DNA from: Agrypnia vestita
Taxonomy: Eukaryota > Arthropoda > Insecta > Trichoptera > Phryganeidae
Assembly: GCA_016648135.1 (NCBI GenBank)
Contig: JADDOH010023662.1
Location: 62,001 to 126,000, forward strand
Length of the DNA stretch: 64,000 bases
Direction of reading: 5' to 3'
The notes under the pieces were generated by a model. The model saw nothing but the letters and a program-made list of their open reading frames with translations, was not told the origin of the DNA and did not search any database. Shown here in pieces: positions 10,434-22,200 of the stretch; within the stretch, counting starts at the first letter, position 1; each line of letters begins with the position of its first letter. A program made the position numbers and the translations under genes.

Positions 10434-10617
10434 AGAGAACATGTTACACAACGACAATGGACATACATAAAGTGCATCAAGTATGGAAGATACAGCGACA
10501 GGACTTTGGAGAACTTCAGTAGCAAATGAAAGCACCTTAGATTACACAAATTCGCTTTCACACATTGTCAAATTAGGGAATAAAAAATTAAATGTGTGCT
10601 CTCGATTTGCATCAAGG
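10434..10617 (+). pseudogene. Candidate exon C of the repeat-B gene remnant (copy 1; one frame disrupted)
   Basis: Starts after TATATTTCAG. In one frame an ATG at 10441 is followed by a TAA at 10468-10470, where copy 2 has GAA and stays open for 59 codons. In the phase-1 frame compatible with exon A, both copies are open for 29 codons (ERTCYTTTMDI...GELQ) to a stop at 10520-10522. A donor-like ATCAAG|GTAGTT follows at about 10617. Which frame was used is unresolved. Confidence 0.3.
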
Positions 10618-11894
10618 TAGTTAAAGTCAATCGAATCAAAATTTTGTATCAGGTCGTTGTTTGTAAGTATGCATGTCAAATCTTTTGATGCAACACAAAT
10701 AAAAATAACATATCGAGTTGATGTAATCGGTATATGCTGCAGATGATGCCATTTTTTCTTTTTCCTTAAAAATTAGAAATTGGTTAAGTTTTAAAAAAGG
10801 TAGTATAATTTTTTATGGAAATCATTTTTGGAGCCACGTTATCAAACCTTCAAAAGGTTGCTAAAATGATATTTTCGGTCTGCATATTATAAAGAAACCT
10901 TTTTAAAATGGGTTTGAATATGCACATTTTTAAAAACAAGAAATATAAAAAAATAATGGAAATGCGAGATAATCTTTGTATTTTTCTACTTAATAAAATA
11001 TCATCTAGTCTTCCGTACAAAAAGAGAGCTTAAAATTTAGTTAATGTAATCTATTTAATTTTTATTTAAGTAAAATTGTGTTATCCAATTGTCATTTTAA
11101 GAATGTATAAATATTGATTCAATAACTAAAAAATGTCATTCTCAAACTCTGTGTGTACATAATTGGATTAGTACACGAGGGAGTGAATTATTTGACAAAA
11201 AACTTCATTTTAGATATTTTGTTATGCGAAATGTAAAGGTGCTTGAAAATTTATTTTCTACGAGTAGTACGTATGTAAGCAATGTGAACCTTACAAAGTT
11301 TCTTTTATACATTCTTAATTAAACATTTGCTCATTTAATAAGTATGAATTTCGGGAATTCTTAAAGTTTAAGACTGCTTGATATTTTTTTTACCTTTATA
11401 CCCGGACATAAAATATACATTTTAATTTATATTAAATAAATCAATAATATTAAAATACATATTTGTAAATAAGAATATAAATAAAATGTAAAAATCATAA
11501 AAAGTTATATCGGATCATGAATTTGATACTGTTTCAGTAGTATGTAGTTCTAATCTTAAACATTTCCTGCTTTTGGCGCTTCTAGTTATCTTGCTAGAAT
11601 TTATCTTATCAGAATGTCAATGCCCAGTATGTATGCCTTAAAACTTTAGTATTTCTGTGTATTTCAAATCTCTTCACTTTAACTTCAGTTTGATCTTTCA
11701 TATTATCCCCACAAAAACCCATTACGGTGGATGTGGTACTATCAAATATAAAATGATAGTAGGTAATTGGAATTATAATTGTATTTACATATATGTGTAT
11801 TGATATTGGCCAAAATTGATTCCTCATTTCTTAAATGTAATGAACACAGAAATATAATAAATAATTTAATGTTAGATTTCACATTATAAATCGA

Positions 11895-12169
11895 CGGTCC
11901 CTATACATACTGTCGAATCTGCAAAAATTTGATTTTCTGTTTACTAACTTAAACTATCCGATTTGCCTTATATTTTCGGATAATGTTAAAAATATGTTTG
12001 ATTTTCCTTTAAAATATGCTTTTTTAAAACTAAAACTCAAATTTTATTTAACACCAAAAATATAGAGTAAATTGGATATTTTAAGATAGTAAAGCGAAAT
12101 TTTGAAATATAAGGCAATAATAAATAAATAAAAGAAATTTTGCAGATTCGACAGTATACGTTGGGACCG
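11895..12169. mobile_element. Palindromic MITE with CGGTCCC ends (repeat B copy 1)
   Basis: Ends are CGGTCCC...ACTGTCGAATCTGCAAAA and its inverse ...GCAGATTCGACAGTATACG...GGGACCG, arms about 38 nt. In copy 2 (48998-49241) it is bracketed by TTGA on both sides; here the left flank has mutated to TCGA. That fits a 4-bp target duplication. A much decayed relative lies near 55512-55600. No ORF; superfamily not assigned. Confidence 0.7.
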
Positions 12170-13429
12170 TTGAAATGTTTGTCTTTATATGGTTTGAAGG
12201 AATTAAATCAAATTGATATAATTTTTTACAGAGACTGCGTGTGGGTTTTTGTTTTGTATTAATTTGCTAGTTTTATAATATGTGAAGGGTCATTTATTTC
12301 AAGAAACATGTTTTATAATGGATTAATTATTTTAATGAAAGGAGATTCTGCTTTGTAAAGCATACAACATACCGGTTTGTTGCATTTTGTGTCTACATAT
12401 GTACTTGTCTTCTCTGCTGGTCTTGAAATTATCATTTGAAACTTATATTTTTGTAATTTAAGATAATAAAAAAAATATATATATACAACCTTTTCAATTA
12501 ACGTGTGCACCATCCAATGAATACATATTTTACATTTAGTATGATATAAATCTTTCATTTAATAAAACAGATTATGTAGGTACAGGTTCATTATAACTAG
12601 TATTGTACATATTATATTTAAACATATCATGTCTAAATGTTTTCTTTCGCATATAAGTAATATTTTCTAACTGCATAAAGGTAAAACGCAATAATGTAAT
12701 ATAAATATCATGTTAATTGACAGTTTGTTAATTATATTATAATTATGGTATGTTTATGCATTACAAAGTATCTTTTATGTGTAATTTTAGAATAATTTCC
12801 TTTTGAATTTTTAATCTACAGACTAATGAGGTATAACAATTTACTACTCTATTAAATAAATACACGTTTTAGTCATATACGCCTGAGCAATAAGATGATG
12901 GACAATATTATTATTATTACAATATTATTATTATCCTCTTTTAAATAAGTAAAGCTTTTATTATTTAAATTAAAAGAATTTCAGGTTTTTTCCTTTTTAT
13001 ATTTTTTTATAATTAAAAATGATGATAGCGACATCTATGTTTTTGTCATATAAGCTATAATTTTGAAACTTTTCATTGTACCACAATGCCTATATAATAT
13101 TCTTTATTTGTAAAATAAATAATCTCAAGTCAAGACCACAAGACTTATTATATAAATAAATACATATACATATGTATTTACTAACATTGTAATATTTTTT
13201 TTCATTAAAATGTAAGTTTTGTGTAGTTTTGACTTTTCCAACTGTTTACCAATTATCTTGATATATTTTTGTAATAATTCGTAATATTTTATATATTCAG
13301 TTTTCTTAACATGTATTGTATAATTGTTAATTTTTTTGAAATAAATATTTTTTTAATGAGCTAACCATCTTTTAATTAAAGCCTAATAATAAATAAATTT
13401 TAAAATTGGCGCCAATACCTACCGCCTAA

Positions 13430-13492
13430 CCCCCCACCATTTTGCGGGGGGCGTGGCCTGGTTTAGTTCCAAAACCTTCCGCCGCTGCGCGG
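13430..13492. repeat. GC-rich hairpins near the right end of repeat B copy 1
   Basis: CCCCCC at 13430-13435 pairs with GGGGGG at 13446-13451, and a second stem (AAAACC...CCGC with GCGG...TTTT) follows at about 13470-13497. These are the only strongly GC-rich sites for kilobases and are present in both copies (one base weaker in copy 2). Confidence 0.55.
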
Positions 13493-14603
13493 TTTTCAAT
13501 TGCTGGAAATCCATAGATGATTTTACAACTTTAAGTGTCTTATCTATATTATTATGTTATCTATGGTACTTATCCAGTCATTCAGTGTAAAAGAGCACCG
13601 TAAACATAGAAATGAGAATATAAACCGTAAATGACCGTAAATCTAAAGCCTTCAAATCTGTCATAATGGTGCATTTACAATATAATATGAATTCGAATTT
13701 ACTAAACCGAGGAAGTTATTTTGCTAAAAAAAATATATTTTTTAGTAAATGTATTCAAAGACACCTCAATTAAGATTCTCTTATCATAAATAATATAATA
13801 TACATAAATAGAATATAAATTAGAGTAAAATAGTTATAGAGGAAAAGAACCCATACCATCAACATGTCATATAAAATTTGTCTTAATATTTAACATATTC
13901 CCAATTATTTTAAACATACATTACACAGGGTGTCTCGTAGATAGTAGCAAAAACTTTGGGGGAGTCTTCTACATTTAATTTTCAATAGAAAATATTTTTT
14001 ACACTTTGGGTGAAATGTCGACAGTTACGGAGATGACCGACAACAGTTTGCATTTTTTTTCAATATTTCTGACTAATTTTCTGTAAAATGTTGGGGTATC
14101 ATTACTTTATACTATACTTTACTTGTATACTATATTAAAAATTCATTCGTTTTAATACAAGCCCCGGTTTAATTACAGACCGGTCTCAAACCTTACATCC
14201 GGTCTACATTTTTTTTAAGTCACCTTTCGTGTGTATGTTAAGCTAAATGATTTTAACAGTGAATAATTAAAGAAAATTCTATTCTAACTATTAATCAAAA
14301 AGTAACAGTAAAATGTATCACTGTTTTATTTATCTATTTATCAATATATGGTAAATAAAAATTAAAGGAAATGTAAACTGTTCATAATCTAGCCTTTGTC
14401 AAATTGTATTTTCATGCTCAAATATTTTATGAAACATTTTTTCAATTTATTTTGATATCGATGCAATCGAATATTCGCAAATGATAATTATTTCTAAAGT
14501 AGTATCTATTAATTTATTAAGATGCTACTAAAGAGTTTAAAATTAATTAGAGGTACAGTAATTTATATGTACATATTATAATTGTTTCTAATTAGACTGT
14601 AGC

Positions 14604-14673
14604 ACGTCGTTTTCCATTTTCGTATTACACAGCCACATACGTCGTTTTCCATTTTCGTATTACATAGCCACAT
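14604..14673. repeat. Tandem repeat, 2 x 35 bp
   Basis: Two consecutive units start ACGTCGTTTTCCATTTTCGT and end AGCCACAT, differing at one base (ACACAG against ACATAG). Confidence 0.9.
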
Positions 14674-14870
14674 ATTGTACTAAATATTCATATACACAAT
14701 TGAATTTCTCTGGTTTCTGCTTATTATTTATCTATGTTTTGGTTACGTCTCTTTTATCAACACCACCTATACAGGTGGTGTTGCTTTTATCCTCTTCTCA
14801 TAGAAAAGAGATCTTTCCTCTCTTCCTGTACTGTAGCTCGCTCTGGCACGACTACAATACATACACGTTC

Positions 14871-15560
14871 ACCAGTTTGAAGACTACAAAGTGTACACTA
14901 CATTTGTAGTATAAACTACATAAAAGGAACTAATCGTAGTACTATAAAATTGTAGTAATAATGAAGTGAACTAATTGTAGTACTACAAAATTGTATCAAC
15001 TGCAATGACTTACAAGAAGTGCTTCTTGAAAAGTATGCTACTACAAAATTTTCAAATCCATGAGGGGAGGAGGGGGTTGTTTTAGTTTCCAGGCATTTCA
15101 TCATTCGGTCCCAAATTTTTTCTTTTTAAACAATGGGGGGGGGGGGGGTTGTTTCAGTTTCTAAAGATTTATCTGTTCGGTCCCAAAATACTTCTTACTT
15201 ACTTCTAAAATACTTCTCCAAAATACTTCTAAACCATCGATATTAAAATTCTCTACATTTTATCGTTCAGTACCAAAATTTTTCTATTCCATGGAGGGTG
15301 GGGGGAGGATTGTTTCGGTTTCCAGAAATTTCTTCATTTATCTACATCAACTTCTCAAAAATATCAACCAAAATTTTCACATATGAAAAACACCACATTT
15401 TAACTTAAACTTTGAAATAATTTTGAAGTGTGTGCAGTTTGTAGTGTGCACTACACTTCAAAAGGTGTGAAGTGTACATTTCAATGTAATGTAATACTAC
15501 ATTGTAGTAGTGCTCTGTACTACATTGTAGTAGTGCAGATCGGATCCATCACTACATCAC
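14871..15560. repeat. Palindrome-rich region with three G-run repeats
   Basis: Both ends are rich in TGTAGT/ACTACA palindromes. The right end includes a 22-bp tandem (TACTACATTGTAGTAGTGCT twice). The ends are loosely inverted relative to each other (TTGAAGACTACAAAGTGTAC against GTGCACTACACTTCAA). In between, a unit of about 60-75 bp occurs three times, each with a G-run (15062-15076, G14 at 15135-15148, 15297-15309) followed by TTGTTT(C/T)(A/G)GTTTC. It may be a degenerate foldback element. Confidence 0.5.
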
Positions 15561-16258
15561 TAGTTCTGACTCGCTCCTTTGATTGCTCTGGTTTCGCGAC
15601 GTTCACGAACGAAAACAAATAGTATAGTCCGTCTAACTTATCTGAAGAATGGCCAAATTTGGAACTAACGACGCCATATTGGATTATCTACAGCTGACAG
15701 ACCTTTGACAGACTTTGTTTACAGAGGGGTTCACGACTGTTTCGATAGTTTTTTAAGAAAATTTTAGATTGTCACCATGCCAAAAACCATTAAAAGCGGT
15801 GTTCGGGAAATAATCTTGAAAATGCACACGTTTTTTGAAGAGGAACAACGTCTAAAAGCCCAATTATACCGTTTGATTTTGTTCATAGACTTATTGCCGC
15901 CACTTCAGGTTAATGCTGCCATGCAATTATAATGATTTTCCCATACTTAGTTTTTTATTTTACTATTATACAATTTCTTCAGGTATTTCTGAATCGGCAA
16001 TTTACAAAATAGTTAAAGAAGGTAAAGTGGCCGTGGAAATGGGCATTAAAATATCTACACCCGGAAAAAAAGAACAAGGATAAGTGGAAAAATTGAATTA
16101 GAAGCCGTAAGATGAGAAAAGTTTTAGAACATATTTTATTCGATAATTTTTTACATAGAATTTTTATTATTTATACTTTTTATTACAAAATTCATTAACG
16201 AGTTCATTTGTATAAACATCTTTTTTCAAAAATAAACTTTTTTATTTATGCACATTAA

Positions 16259-16403
16259 AGACTGGTTGCATCAACTTACTTTATAGCAATAGTTCATTTA
16301 AAGCATAGATTTTTACGAGAGCGAGTTGTTTGATCGGTGGAAAATGCAAAATATCTATGCTTTGAACGAAAGATTACTATAAACCAAGTTGATACAACGG
16401 CCC
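16259..16403. mobile_element. PIF/Harbinger-like MITE, TAA target duplication
   Basis: Left end ...GGTTGCATCAACTTACTTTA and right end the inverse of GGGCCGTTGTATCAACTTGG, flanked by TAA on both sides. Inner arms (AAAGCATAGATTTTTACG and inverse) continue the palindrome. A second member lies at 51528-51677 with TTA flanks. A 3-bp TWA duplication and GGGCC ends are typical of PIF/Harbinger. Confidence 0.8.
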
Positions 16404-16482
16404 TAAACCGATTGATATCCTTAGGTGTTACTGAGTTAAACATGGTGGTCATGATCATTAGGTATGAGACACCGAATAAAAC

Positions 16483-16660
16483 CGGCGCCACACTGCGTGA
16501 ATCTTCCGCCGCGTCTCTTCTGTCGTGGAACATCGCTACATTTCTTTCCATACAATATGCGCTTATTAAACACATTACGCGAATCATCGGTCGATCTATT
16601 TGCTTTTCCGATTTGGCGCAACAGAAAAGACGCGGCGGAAGATCTGCGTAATGTGGCGCC
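16483..16660. mobile_element. MITE with GGCGCC-starting inverted repeats
   Basis: Left GGCGCCACACTGCGTGAATC followed by TTCCGCCGCGTCTCTTCTGT; the right end is the near-perfect inverse, ending GTGGCGCC. Arms are about 40 nt. Target duplication not resolved. Nested in the transposon relic at 15625-16955. Confidence 0.75.
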
Positions 16661-17375
16661 GACCTAAAAGAATTATTACTGTTTGTTTTTTTTTCCTGAT
16701 AATTGTATTTTTCTTTGATTTTGAAAAAACGCCATTTTGTGACGTTGTGTATTTTACGAATATATATTTTGATAAATTTATTTGTACGTTAGTTTACATT
16801 TTTTGTTTTTTTTTTTTTATCGTGTCGTATACTGCTTAATAACTTGTTTAAGAAAAAACGAAAATTCCCTACAAATGAGATAATTTTTAGACTATGGGCA
16901 GTACCACAACGATTGGGACGCCCTCCTTCATTCTCCAGATAAGTTGGACGGACTATAATGCTGCCTTATTTTGACAACGGTCTGAAGTTTGAGAGCTTTA
17001 AATGCGTAGAATACACAGAAAAGAGATAGAATTGAACGTGCTGTCGACGTGCTATCGACTGCTATTTCTCTTTTCTATGTTGTGTTGACACTACTGACAA
17101 TCTGCTCTGACTATCATTGAAATCTATTGAGTTTGAAGTTGTTCGAAGTTCGAGGCATTGTTCTTTTTGTGTATTGTTAGTGGAGTGCGCGATACATTAT
17201 TAAAGTGCATTCGAGCGATGTGCAGTGAAAACTGGTTAATCTACAGTTTTGATGAAATACCATCGGGATCGTGCATTTCGAACCATAAATAATCGAATAT
17301 CTTCATTTTACGCATCGGAAATTTTATAAAATTGCATACATAAGAGTTCCACTAATCTTATCATCCGGATTCGAA

Positions 17376-19208
17376 ATGGATACCATAACTTCCTCGCGCG
17401 AAGAAAACGCTATTCCATCTGAAAGTGATGAGAGAAATTTTATAGCGACGAGTGCCCCAGTGATTGGGGAAAATGCGACCGCTCCGACCAATGGTAACGC
17501 AGCAGCTTCGATAAATCTCCAGCTGGAGCAGAAAATGCGACGCAAGTTGCAATTTTTTTTTATGAATCCGATTGAAAAATGGTATGCGAAAAGACGGTTT
17601 CCTTACAAATTTTGTGTGCAAGTTATTAAAATTATTCTGGTTACTTTCCAATTGTGTTTGTTTGCCCACAACCGATACAACCACGTTAACTACACATGGG
17701 ACAATAGGATTACATTTTCCCACCTTTTCCTCAAGGGCTGGGATGCCACCAGAGAGGTGGAGGCGTATCCTCCCGGATCTGGACCACTCGCTCTTTACCA
17801 GGTCGATGAATTCTATGACACCATAGACTATGCTTATGATGGTTATTCTAATATTTCTAATGCAATAGGCACATATTCTTACACCAATGAAGATAACAGT
17901 ATGGTTGATCCAAAGTTATGCCTTTATCGCTACAAGAAAGGAACAATATTTGGTTTCAATGAAAGTTATGTGTTCAACTCCGAAATCGATGAGACCTGCA
18001 TCAACATTACTAAAGACAAAAGAAATTCGTCATACACATCGCGAGAATTTCTCACTTCCAATGATATCGACATAAACTTTTCTGCATTGGTGAAGGCGAC
18101 ACTATCTTTTTCTCTGAAAACGATTAACTTCAAGGCTGCTGGTCCGATCACCCCCCCAGATTGCTACCAATTTGACATCGTGATCACTTTTGATAACCAG
18201 GATCATGACGGGCAGATGTTGTTGGACCTAGATGCCGAACCCTACCGCCTGTATTGCAAGGGAGACGTTGAATATGTCACCAATAATAAGATTGATCAGA
18301 TCTTACGCAGCATCTTAAATATCTTTGTCATCATCATTTGTATGCTGTCTCTAATTCTTTGCAGTAGAGCCATTTTCAGAGCCCAGCTATTGAAGAATGT
18401 GACGGTTCACTTCTTCAGAAACATGTATGACAAGGAGCTGAGCGTGGAAGGAAGGTTTGAATTTCTTAATATGTGGTATATAATGATAATTATAAACGAT
18501 ATTCTTATCATAATGGGTTCCACAATCAAGGAACAGATCGAAAGAAAGCAGTTTGCAAATGACCAATGGAACATATGTTCAGTTTTCCTCGGAATAGGAA
18601 ATCTTCTTGTATGGTTTGGTGTGTTACGGTACTTGGGCTTCTTCAAAACATATAATGTTGTTATTTTGACTTTGAAGAGCGCTGCGCCCAAGATTTCCAG
18701 GTTCCTGATTTGTGCCCTTTTAATATATGCCGGCTTCACTTTCTGCGGTTGGCTTATTTTGGGGCCGTACCACATGAAATTCCGCTCATTGGCCACCACC
18801 TCTGAATGCTTATTCTCATTAATCAATGGAGACGACATGTTTGCTACATTTTCTATCATGTCCAAGAAATCTCCGATGTTGTGGTGGTTCAGTCGCGTGT
18901 ATTTGTACTCGTTTATAAGTTTATACATATATGTGGTTTTAAGTTTGTTCATATCGGTAATAATGGATGCTTACGATACTATAAAGAAGTACTACAAAAC
19001 TGGCTTTCCTAAAAATGATTTGCAACAATTTATTGGAGTAACATCAGTCACCGACCTTTGTTCCGGTTTATACAGATCTGATAGTTCATCGTCACTCAAC
19101 ACACTGATGAGTGCGGTGCTTTGCTGTCCGGTGTTGAGAAATTCTTATTCCAAACTTGATTCCAGACAAGTTCCTAAGCCGACTAGTTCTGGAGCCATAT
19201 GTGTTTAA
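17376..19208 (+). CDS. Trpml: Mucolipin (TRPML) lysosomal cation channel, single exon
   Basis: 610 aa. TRPML channels release Ca2+ and other cations from late endosomes/lysosomes and are gated by PI(3,5)P2. The cytosolic N-terminus has the basic lipid-binding stretch (KMRRKLQFFF, then AKRRFPYKF, about 53-79). TM1 is at about 79-97. The large luminal domain (98-305) has the AYPPGSGPLAL loop (130-140) and four cysteines (182, 208, 263, 294) spaced 26 and 31 apart, as in the two disulfides of human TRPML1. TM2-TM6 lie near 309-330, 362-382, 399-421, 441-463 and 503-530; the pore filter NGDDMF is at 484-489. CC at 583-584 could be palmitoylated. The ATG is in context CGAAATGG. AATAAA at 19309-19314 is a possible poly(A) signal. 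No intron interrupts the ORF, which is unusual for the family; 5'-UTR introns cannot be excluded. Confidence 0.97.
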   Translation: MDTITSSREENAIPSESDERNFIATSAPVIGENATAPTNGNAAASINLQLEQKMRRKLQFFFMNPIEKWYAKRRFPYKFCVQVIKIILVTFQLCLFAHNRYNHVNYTWDNRITFSHLFLKGWDATREVEAYPPGSGPLALYQVDEFYDTIDYAYDGYSNISNAIGTYSYTNEDNSMVDPKLCLYRYKKGTIFGFNESYVFNSEIDETCINITKDKRNSSYTSREFLTSNDIDINFSALVKATLSFSLKTINFKAAGPITPPDCYQFDIVITFDNQDHDGQMLLDLDAEPYRLYCKGDVEYVTNNKIDQILRSILNIFVIIICMLSLILCSRAIFRAQLLKNVTVHFFRNMYDKELSVEGRFEFLNMWYIMIIINDILIIMGSTIKEQIERKQFANDQWNICSVFLGIGNLLVWFGVLRYLGFFKTYNVVILTLKSAAPKISRFLICALLIYAGFTFCGWLILGPYHMKFRSLATTSECLFSLINGDDMFATFSIMSKKSPMLWWFSRVYLYSFISLYIYVVLSLFISVIMDAYDTIKKYYKTGFPKNDLQQFIGVTSVTDLCSGLYRSDSSSSLNTLMSAVLCCPVLRNSYSKLDSRQVPKPTSSGAICV

Positions 19209-22200
19209 TTATCTTGCCATAATTTAGATTTTTATTTAATCCAAAGATAAGACAGTGTTGATATGACGCAGGGCATGGTATATTAGTTTATATTTGCTGC
19301 AGACTGAAAATAAAGGAACATTTCTAATACCTATCTTCATTATAATCTCAATCATTAAAATGAATCTATTATTCTGAAGATTGATTAAAGCAGTGAAATG
19401 TTACCAGCAGTGTTTATAAAACAAAATGAAATATTTTTTATACATGAATATAATGTAAGTTAGATTCTAGTTCTTATCATATTGTTAATAGCTAAACATG
19501 TCAGACTATTTTAGTATTAATTGTTATTTTTTTCAAAACCTTGTCACTTTATAGTCAATTAATTTATATATGACTAACTCTACAAGTCAAATGAGATTTT
19601 TGGATTCTTTTTGCTGTATTTTAAAAGTATTTGACAAAATCAAAACTGGTTATTTTAAATAAAATTAATTAAACATTTATTGTTGTCATTGGCACATACA
19701 TTTTACCATAATGAGTATTACTGTTTAGCTAGCTTATCTAATAAATAATTTGCATTGAAAATTATAGAGTGGGCAAGATTAACTGTTTAGTAACATGGTT
19801 TTATCGTCACAATTTTATGTACATAGAGAATGACACATACCAAATGTTATGCTCAATTTTTAGTTGATTATGTTCTGTATTGGTAGCTCTAACATTTATT
19901 ATAAATACTATTTCTAGGTTTTTATTTAAAATATTCTCTTCCATTTTCTTTTTGTTCTATACCTATAATTTTTTAAGTATATACTTATACGAACACATTG
20001 CCATGTAAGAAATAACACACGCTAGAACTAGTCGCTGTTTTATTTGTTATGATAAATGGGCAATTCCTTGATTATGTTACCAAAACAGCAAAAAAATTAC
20101 ATATTATTTTTTAAAATCACTATTAAAGCTCGGATGCCTGGATTTTGAGTAGGCTGATAGGTCTGATGGGGGTGAACAATAAATCTGATGTGATTACCAA
20201 TATGTTAACATTGTTAATTAGATATTAATCTGTTTACTCATTTTTATGTCTATAAATTAAACTAGGCTAGTAATAAAATGTGATTTGTGGCATTGGTGAT
20301 TTAAATATTAAATATTGAATTGTTAGGGGAAGGGAGCTCTTATTGAAAAGTATAATACGATGTAATCTGAGATAAATTTCAGTTCAATTTTTTTGTAAAA
20401 AGCTGTCATTACAATAATTGAAACATCAAAAATAGATTTACATCATTAGAGAAAACTTAAATAATTAGAAAATATAGGACTTGGTTAGGTTGAAGGTCAA
20501 ACTACATAAGTAAAGTTTTACAAGGAAAGCTAATTATTTCATTATAAAATTTATAAAATTAGTATTTATTTTTCCAAAATTAATATGGAGCGCTTTTGTG
20601 GTGCAACATTGTTTAAATTTTATATTAAATATTTTATGGTGTAATTTAGCTTCATGTACAATGAAAAAGTGAAATATGAAAATGTGTTTTTCTAGATTAT
20701 CTGCTTGAATCCTTTTGCAAAATGCACAATAAAGTGAATTAACAAAAATAAAAAAATATATATGGTTTAGTGCCTTTGATCATAACACAATTGATAAGAA
20801 CAGAAGTAATTTATGGAAGTTCATTAACTTAATTATTTTAAATATAGAAATGTGATTTTGCATGTAATTTTTAAAAGAATCTGGTAAACCTTTTATGGTA
20901 GAGATTAATCTAATAATTAGTGATCTGTATTTTTATTTTTGGATGTATATGTAATTATTTTTTCTTTGAACATTTTTTGTTAAAGTATAGTGGTTGAATA
21001 AATAGTGTAGTAAATTTTAGGCGATATTTTCATTACTCAAATATAATTGTATATCGAAGGTGGCCTGAAAAAGTACTGTGATCAAAAATAATATTTCATG
21101 GGCATCCACTGCGTCGTCATACTGGGAATGTAAGATTGCAAAAAAAATATTTATATGGAATAGTACAATATGATTTTTTTGTTATAGTGATAATGCCTCC
21201 AAAAATGTTCTTACATATTCACGACTATTCAGAAACTTCTGTATTGTAGAGTTTTCTAGACTATTTATACAATGTGTCTGACATTTCGGATCCAGATTGC
21301 AGAGTCCATCCGAAACATCAGTCAAAGAGGAGACACAAAGTATCATAGCTGACAAAACTACATAAAAGATTAACTCCACTATTTCCTATTTAAATTTTTT
21401 AAATCGTTTTTTGTAAAAGTTTGGCATCTTAAGGTACAGCTTTGTTTAGCTAAAATTGATTTGTTATGAGTAGTAGTAAGTGTGTATACCTTCGTTAACT
21501 CTTGGTCCTCCCCAAATTAAAATTTTAAAAATCTTTATCTATCTTAAATGATGAATGATGCTTTTGTTGGTGACAGTATTTTTTCTAAAATTCACACTTT
21601 CTTTGGTCATTACTTAAATAATTGCTTTGAATTAAAATATTGCACCTGCATAAATTATTCTTAATAATCTTGAGCTTATATTCAATGGTTATTTAAAAGT
21701 CTTTGGTCTCAAGAGGTGAATTATCAAAAATATTATTGTAGAATAGTTCAAGATCGTTCTTTATTTTCAAAAGATAAGAAACTGGTAACCAATCATTTCG
21801 GGTTTAAATTTTTATCTTATTCTTATCCCTGAATGTTACATACACATACATCAAACATGTACTTCGGCAGATTTGTACTTCAGAACTGTCACAATATTGT
21901 CTGACATAACAGTACTATGTATTTGAAGTGTCTGATATCTTAATAGTACTATGTACTTTCTTTCTATATATTTTTTTATAGTAGATTTTTTTTTGTAGTA
22001 TCTTCTATTTTTCCTCGGGCCGAATAAAATCTTTCCTTTCAAAAATAATTTTGTAAAGTTATATAAATTTTTAATTATAAAATTATTGATGACTTGCACT
22101 TCTATCCCCCCCTCAATATACAAAAATGTATCCAATATAAGATATCCAACCACCATATAACAATTTCTATTGTATTATTATTATTAAAGTCATGAACTGT

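Larger units (their letters stand above)
7134..13565. repeat. Long direct repeat B, copy 1
   Basis: The block from ATAAGGCCGCAACG to TTATGTTATCTATG is repeated at 43315-50628, same orientation, highly similar by eye. Copy 1 has a 143-bp MITE that copy 2 lacks; copy 2 has an 826-bp piggyBac-like insertion and about 200 extra bases near 46300 that copy 1 lacks. No terminal inverted repeats or obvious target duplication surround the unit, so a segmental duplication is more likely than a single transposon. It contains exon-like islands, LINE and MITE relics and GC-rich hairpins near its right end. Confidence 0.92.
13566..15624. other. No gene seen; repeats and G-runs
   Basis: AT-rich sequence with a possible transposon edge at about 13927 (ACAGGGTGTCTCGTAG), a 2x35-bp tandem (14604-14673), a hairpin near 14761 (ACACCACC...GGTGGTGT), and a palindrome/G-run region at 14871-15560. 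No coding region was recognised. Confidence 0.5.
15625..16955 (+). mobile_element. Degenerate Tc1/IS630-like DNA transposon, TA-flanked, with nested MITEs
   Basis: Inverted ends TAGTCCGTCTAACTTATCTG (left) and the inverse of TAGTCCGTCCAACTTATCTG (right), each with TA outside. At 15777 an ATG opens MPKTIKSGVREIILKMHTFF. A donor-like CAG|GTTAAT and an acceptor at about 15982 lead into GISESAIYKIVKEGKVA and STPGKK, the helix-turn-helix start seen in DDE_3-type insect transposons. The catalytic part is missing. Two MITEs have inserted inside (16259-16403 and about 16483-16660). Confidence 0.75.

Noticed and set aside
11609..11827. Minus-strand ORF with MGFCGDNMKDQTEVKVKRF, open in both repeat B copies
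   Set aside because: Looks protein-like but has no family match and no clear splice donor; it overlaps an equally weak plus-strand frame, so direction is unresolved.
7134..13565. Repeat B as a single giant transposon (Helitron or Polinton)
   Set aside because: No TIRs, no 6-bp duplication, no TC/CTRR ends and no replication or capsid genes seen.
21182..21376. Small secreted-looking, Cys-containing peptide on the minus strand
   Set aside because: The apparent start is GTG; the only ATG removes most of the signal-like segment, and no splice partner was seen. Likely chance.
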